DNA from: Bacteroidaceae bacterium
Lineage (GTDB): Bacteria; Bacteroidota; Bacteroidia; Bacteroidales; Bacteroidaceae
Reading direction: 5' to 3'
Length of the DNA: 34,582 bases
Assembly: GCA_017547205.1 (NCBI GenBank)
Contig: JAFYQH010000039.1
Coordinates: forward strand, 1 to 34,582
The notes below the pieces were generated by a model. The model was given only the letters and a program-made list of their open reading frames with translations. It had not been told where the DNA came from and ran no database searches. The position numbers were made by a program, and so were the translations under genes. Shown here in pieces: positions 33,488-34,582 of this stretch (position 1 is the stretch's first letter; every line of letters begins with the position of its first letter).

Positions 33488-34291
33488 ATGATAGAAGTAA
33501 AGAATCTTTCGTTCGGTTATTCGGGATTCAAAGTTCTGGATAATATAACCTCATCATTCGGTCAAGGCAAGATTTATGGCTTGCTTGGTGCGAACGGTGT
33601 GGGTAAGAGTACCATGTTTAAGCTGTTGTGCGGTCTTCTCACGACAAAGCAGGGTACGATAGAGATAGACGGCTGTTCGCCTATAGGACGTAAGCCGGCT
33701 TTCCTTTCAAAGATATTCTATGTACCCGAGGATTTCGAAGGTCCCGACATGAGTATAGGTCATTATGCGTCGGGTGTTGCACAGTTCTATCCTAACTATG
33801 ATGCCGAGCTGTTCGCGCGTCTTCTTTCGGAGTTTGAGATAGATGCAGAACGCAAGTTTACAACCCTCTCCCTGGGTCAGCGCAAGAGAGCTATATTGGC
33901 ACTTGCCTTGGCACTCAGAACCGAGTATCTTTTCCTTGACGAGCCCACCAACGGCCTTGATATTCCGAGCAAGGCGGAATTCCGCAAGATGGTTGCGGCT
34001 GCAATGGACGAGAAGCGCACTATAATAATCTCGACTCATCAGGTTAGGGATGTCGAGAACCTTCTCGACCATATAATGATTCTCGACAAGCGTGCAGTGC
34101 TTCTCGACAAGAGCGTCAGCGATATACAGAGCGAGTATCGTTTCGACATATCGGCTAATGTTCCGGAGGATGCCCTCTATGTAGAACCCGGTCTTGGCGG
34201 GTGCTGCTCTATAAGCAATAATACAAGCGGAGAGGAGAGCAGAGTGAATATAGAACTGCTGTTCAATTACATAAATTCAAAAAAGAAGTAA
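33488..34291 (+). CDS. ABC transporter ATP-binding protein
   Basis: A 267-residue ATPase subunit, probably of an ABC-2-type exporter. Motifs: Walker A GANGVGKST (34-42), a Q-loop-region segment IFYVPEDFEG where the usual Q is replaced, signature LSLGQRKR, Walker B YLFLDEPTNGLD and the switch histidine ISTHQ. The C-terminal about 60 residues are diverged, as usual for this class. It is followed two bases later by the gene for a hydrophobic partner. The substrate is unknown; homologous units are often linked to GntR regulators and envelope or drug stress. Confidence 0.9.
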   Translation: MIEVKNLSFGYSGFKVLDNITSSFGQGKIYGLLGANGVGKSTMFKLLCGLLTTKQGTIEIDGCSPIGRKPAFLSKIFYVPEDFEGPDMSIGHYASGVAQFYPNYDAELFARLLSEFEIDAERKFTTLSLGQRKRAILALALALRTEYLFLDEPTNGLDIPSKAEFRKMVAAAMDEKRTIIISTHQVRDVENLLDHIMILDKRAVLLDKSVSDIQSEYRFDISANVPEDALYVEPGLGGCCSISNNTSGEESRVNIELLFNYINSKKK

Positions 34292-34293
34292 CA

Positions 34294-34582
34294 ATGAACG
34301 AGATATTTGATTTCAACCGTTTCGGCAAGCTCGTTACATACGAGTGCGGCAGTTATGTACCGCGTTTTACAAAGGTTCTTGTAACAATGGCATGCATTGT
34401 CTTTGCCACATGGATAACAACAGTGGTATTCGATAACGCTATCGGTTTCCTTGGAAGAAAGTCGTTGCTCAGTTTTCTTTTCGGCATTTCATGCTTTATC
34501 GGCCCCTTTGTAGCATACAAGTACATGAACGACCGAAAGAAGGGCTATGCCTATGCCATGCTGCCGGCAAGTACGCTTGAGA
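34294..34582 (+). CDS. ABC transporter membrane partner, 5' part only
   Basis: The open frame begins at ATG 34294, two bases after the ABC ATPase stop, and runs off the right edge (96 codons seen). The start MNEIFDFNRFGKLVTYE is a short cytoplasmic segment, followed by two hydrophobic helices (VLVTMACIVFATWITTVVF and LLSFLFGISCFIGPFVA) and a loop NDRKKGYAYAMLPAS. The pattern suits the permease subunit of an ABC-2-type exporter. Full length and topology cannot be seen. Confidence 0.75.
   Translation, partial: MNEIFDFNRFGKLVTYECGSYVPRFTKVLVTMACIVFATWITTVVFDNAIGFLGRKSLLSFLFGISCFIGPFVAYKYMNDRKKGYAYAMLPASTLE

Noticed and set aside
1-34582. CRISPR arrays, tRNA or rRNA genes, intact insertion sequences
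   Set aside because: Scanned by eye; no regularly spaced repeats, cloverleaf pattern or transposase found.

Overview
The window looks like a chromosomal segment of a Bacteroidales bacterium, probably from a gut lineage; I do not assign a genus. The evidence is a MurF-alanine racemase fusion, a class III fructose-1,6-bisphosphatase, a fused aspartokinase/homoserine dehydrogenase, a long-form IspG and a GSCFA-domain protein. In addition, several gene starts are preceded by the Bacteroidetes promoter pattern TTTG-N(about 20)-TAnnTTTG. Most of the window is core metabolism and housekeeping, with few accessory signals.

Layout. Positions 1-150 are the 3' end of a group II intron (domains V and VI), cut by the left edge. 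Then come meso-diaminopimelate dehydrogenase (ddh) and a sodium-dependent transporter on the plus strand, each followed or preceded by strong hairpins. MurF-Alr and a GSCFA protein lie on the minus strand, divergent from a tightly packed dxs-trkA-trkH operon. Converging on trkH with a 6-bp gap is a two-gene minus-strand unit: an ABC/OLD-type ATPase followed by a DUF4435 (TOPRIM-like) protein. This is the architecture of the PARIS anti-phage system (AriA-AriB) and is the most interesting part of the window.

From 13.3 to 21.6 kb all genes are on the plus strand: a TGS-domain nucleoside kinase, rpoN, a secreted esterase, fbp, purE and ispG. An orphan ECF sigma factor, thrA and an uncharacterised 218-residue protein follow on the minus strand. 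Then menA, a CPBP membrane protease, radA and a large FAD oxidoreductase run on the plus strand. manA and a GH20 hexosaminidase lipoprotein form a minus-strand pair. The right end holds an ABC transporter ATPase and the start of its membrane partner, behind a promoter that overlaps a GntR-like inverted repeat.

Functional threads: peptidoglycan precursors (ddh, murF-alr), isoprenoid and quinone synthesis (dxs, ispG, menA), potassium uptake (trkA, trkH), gluconeogenesis (fbp), sugar and glycan handling (manA, GH20, esterase) and regulation (rpoN, ECF sigma). I saw no tRNA, rRNA, CRISPR array or intact insertion sequence. All coordinates and hairpins were worked out by eye; family assignments rest on recognised motifs, not on searches.
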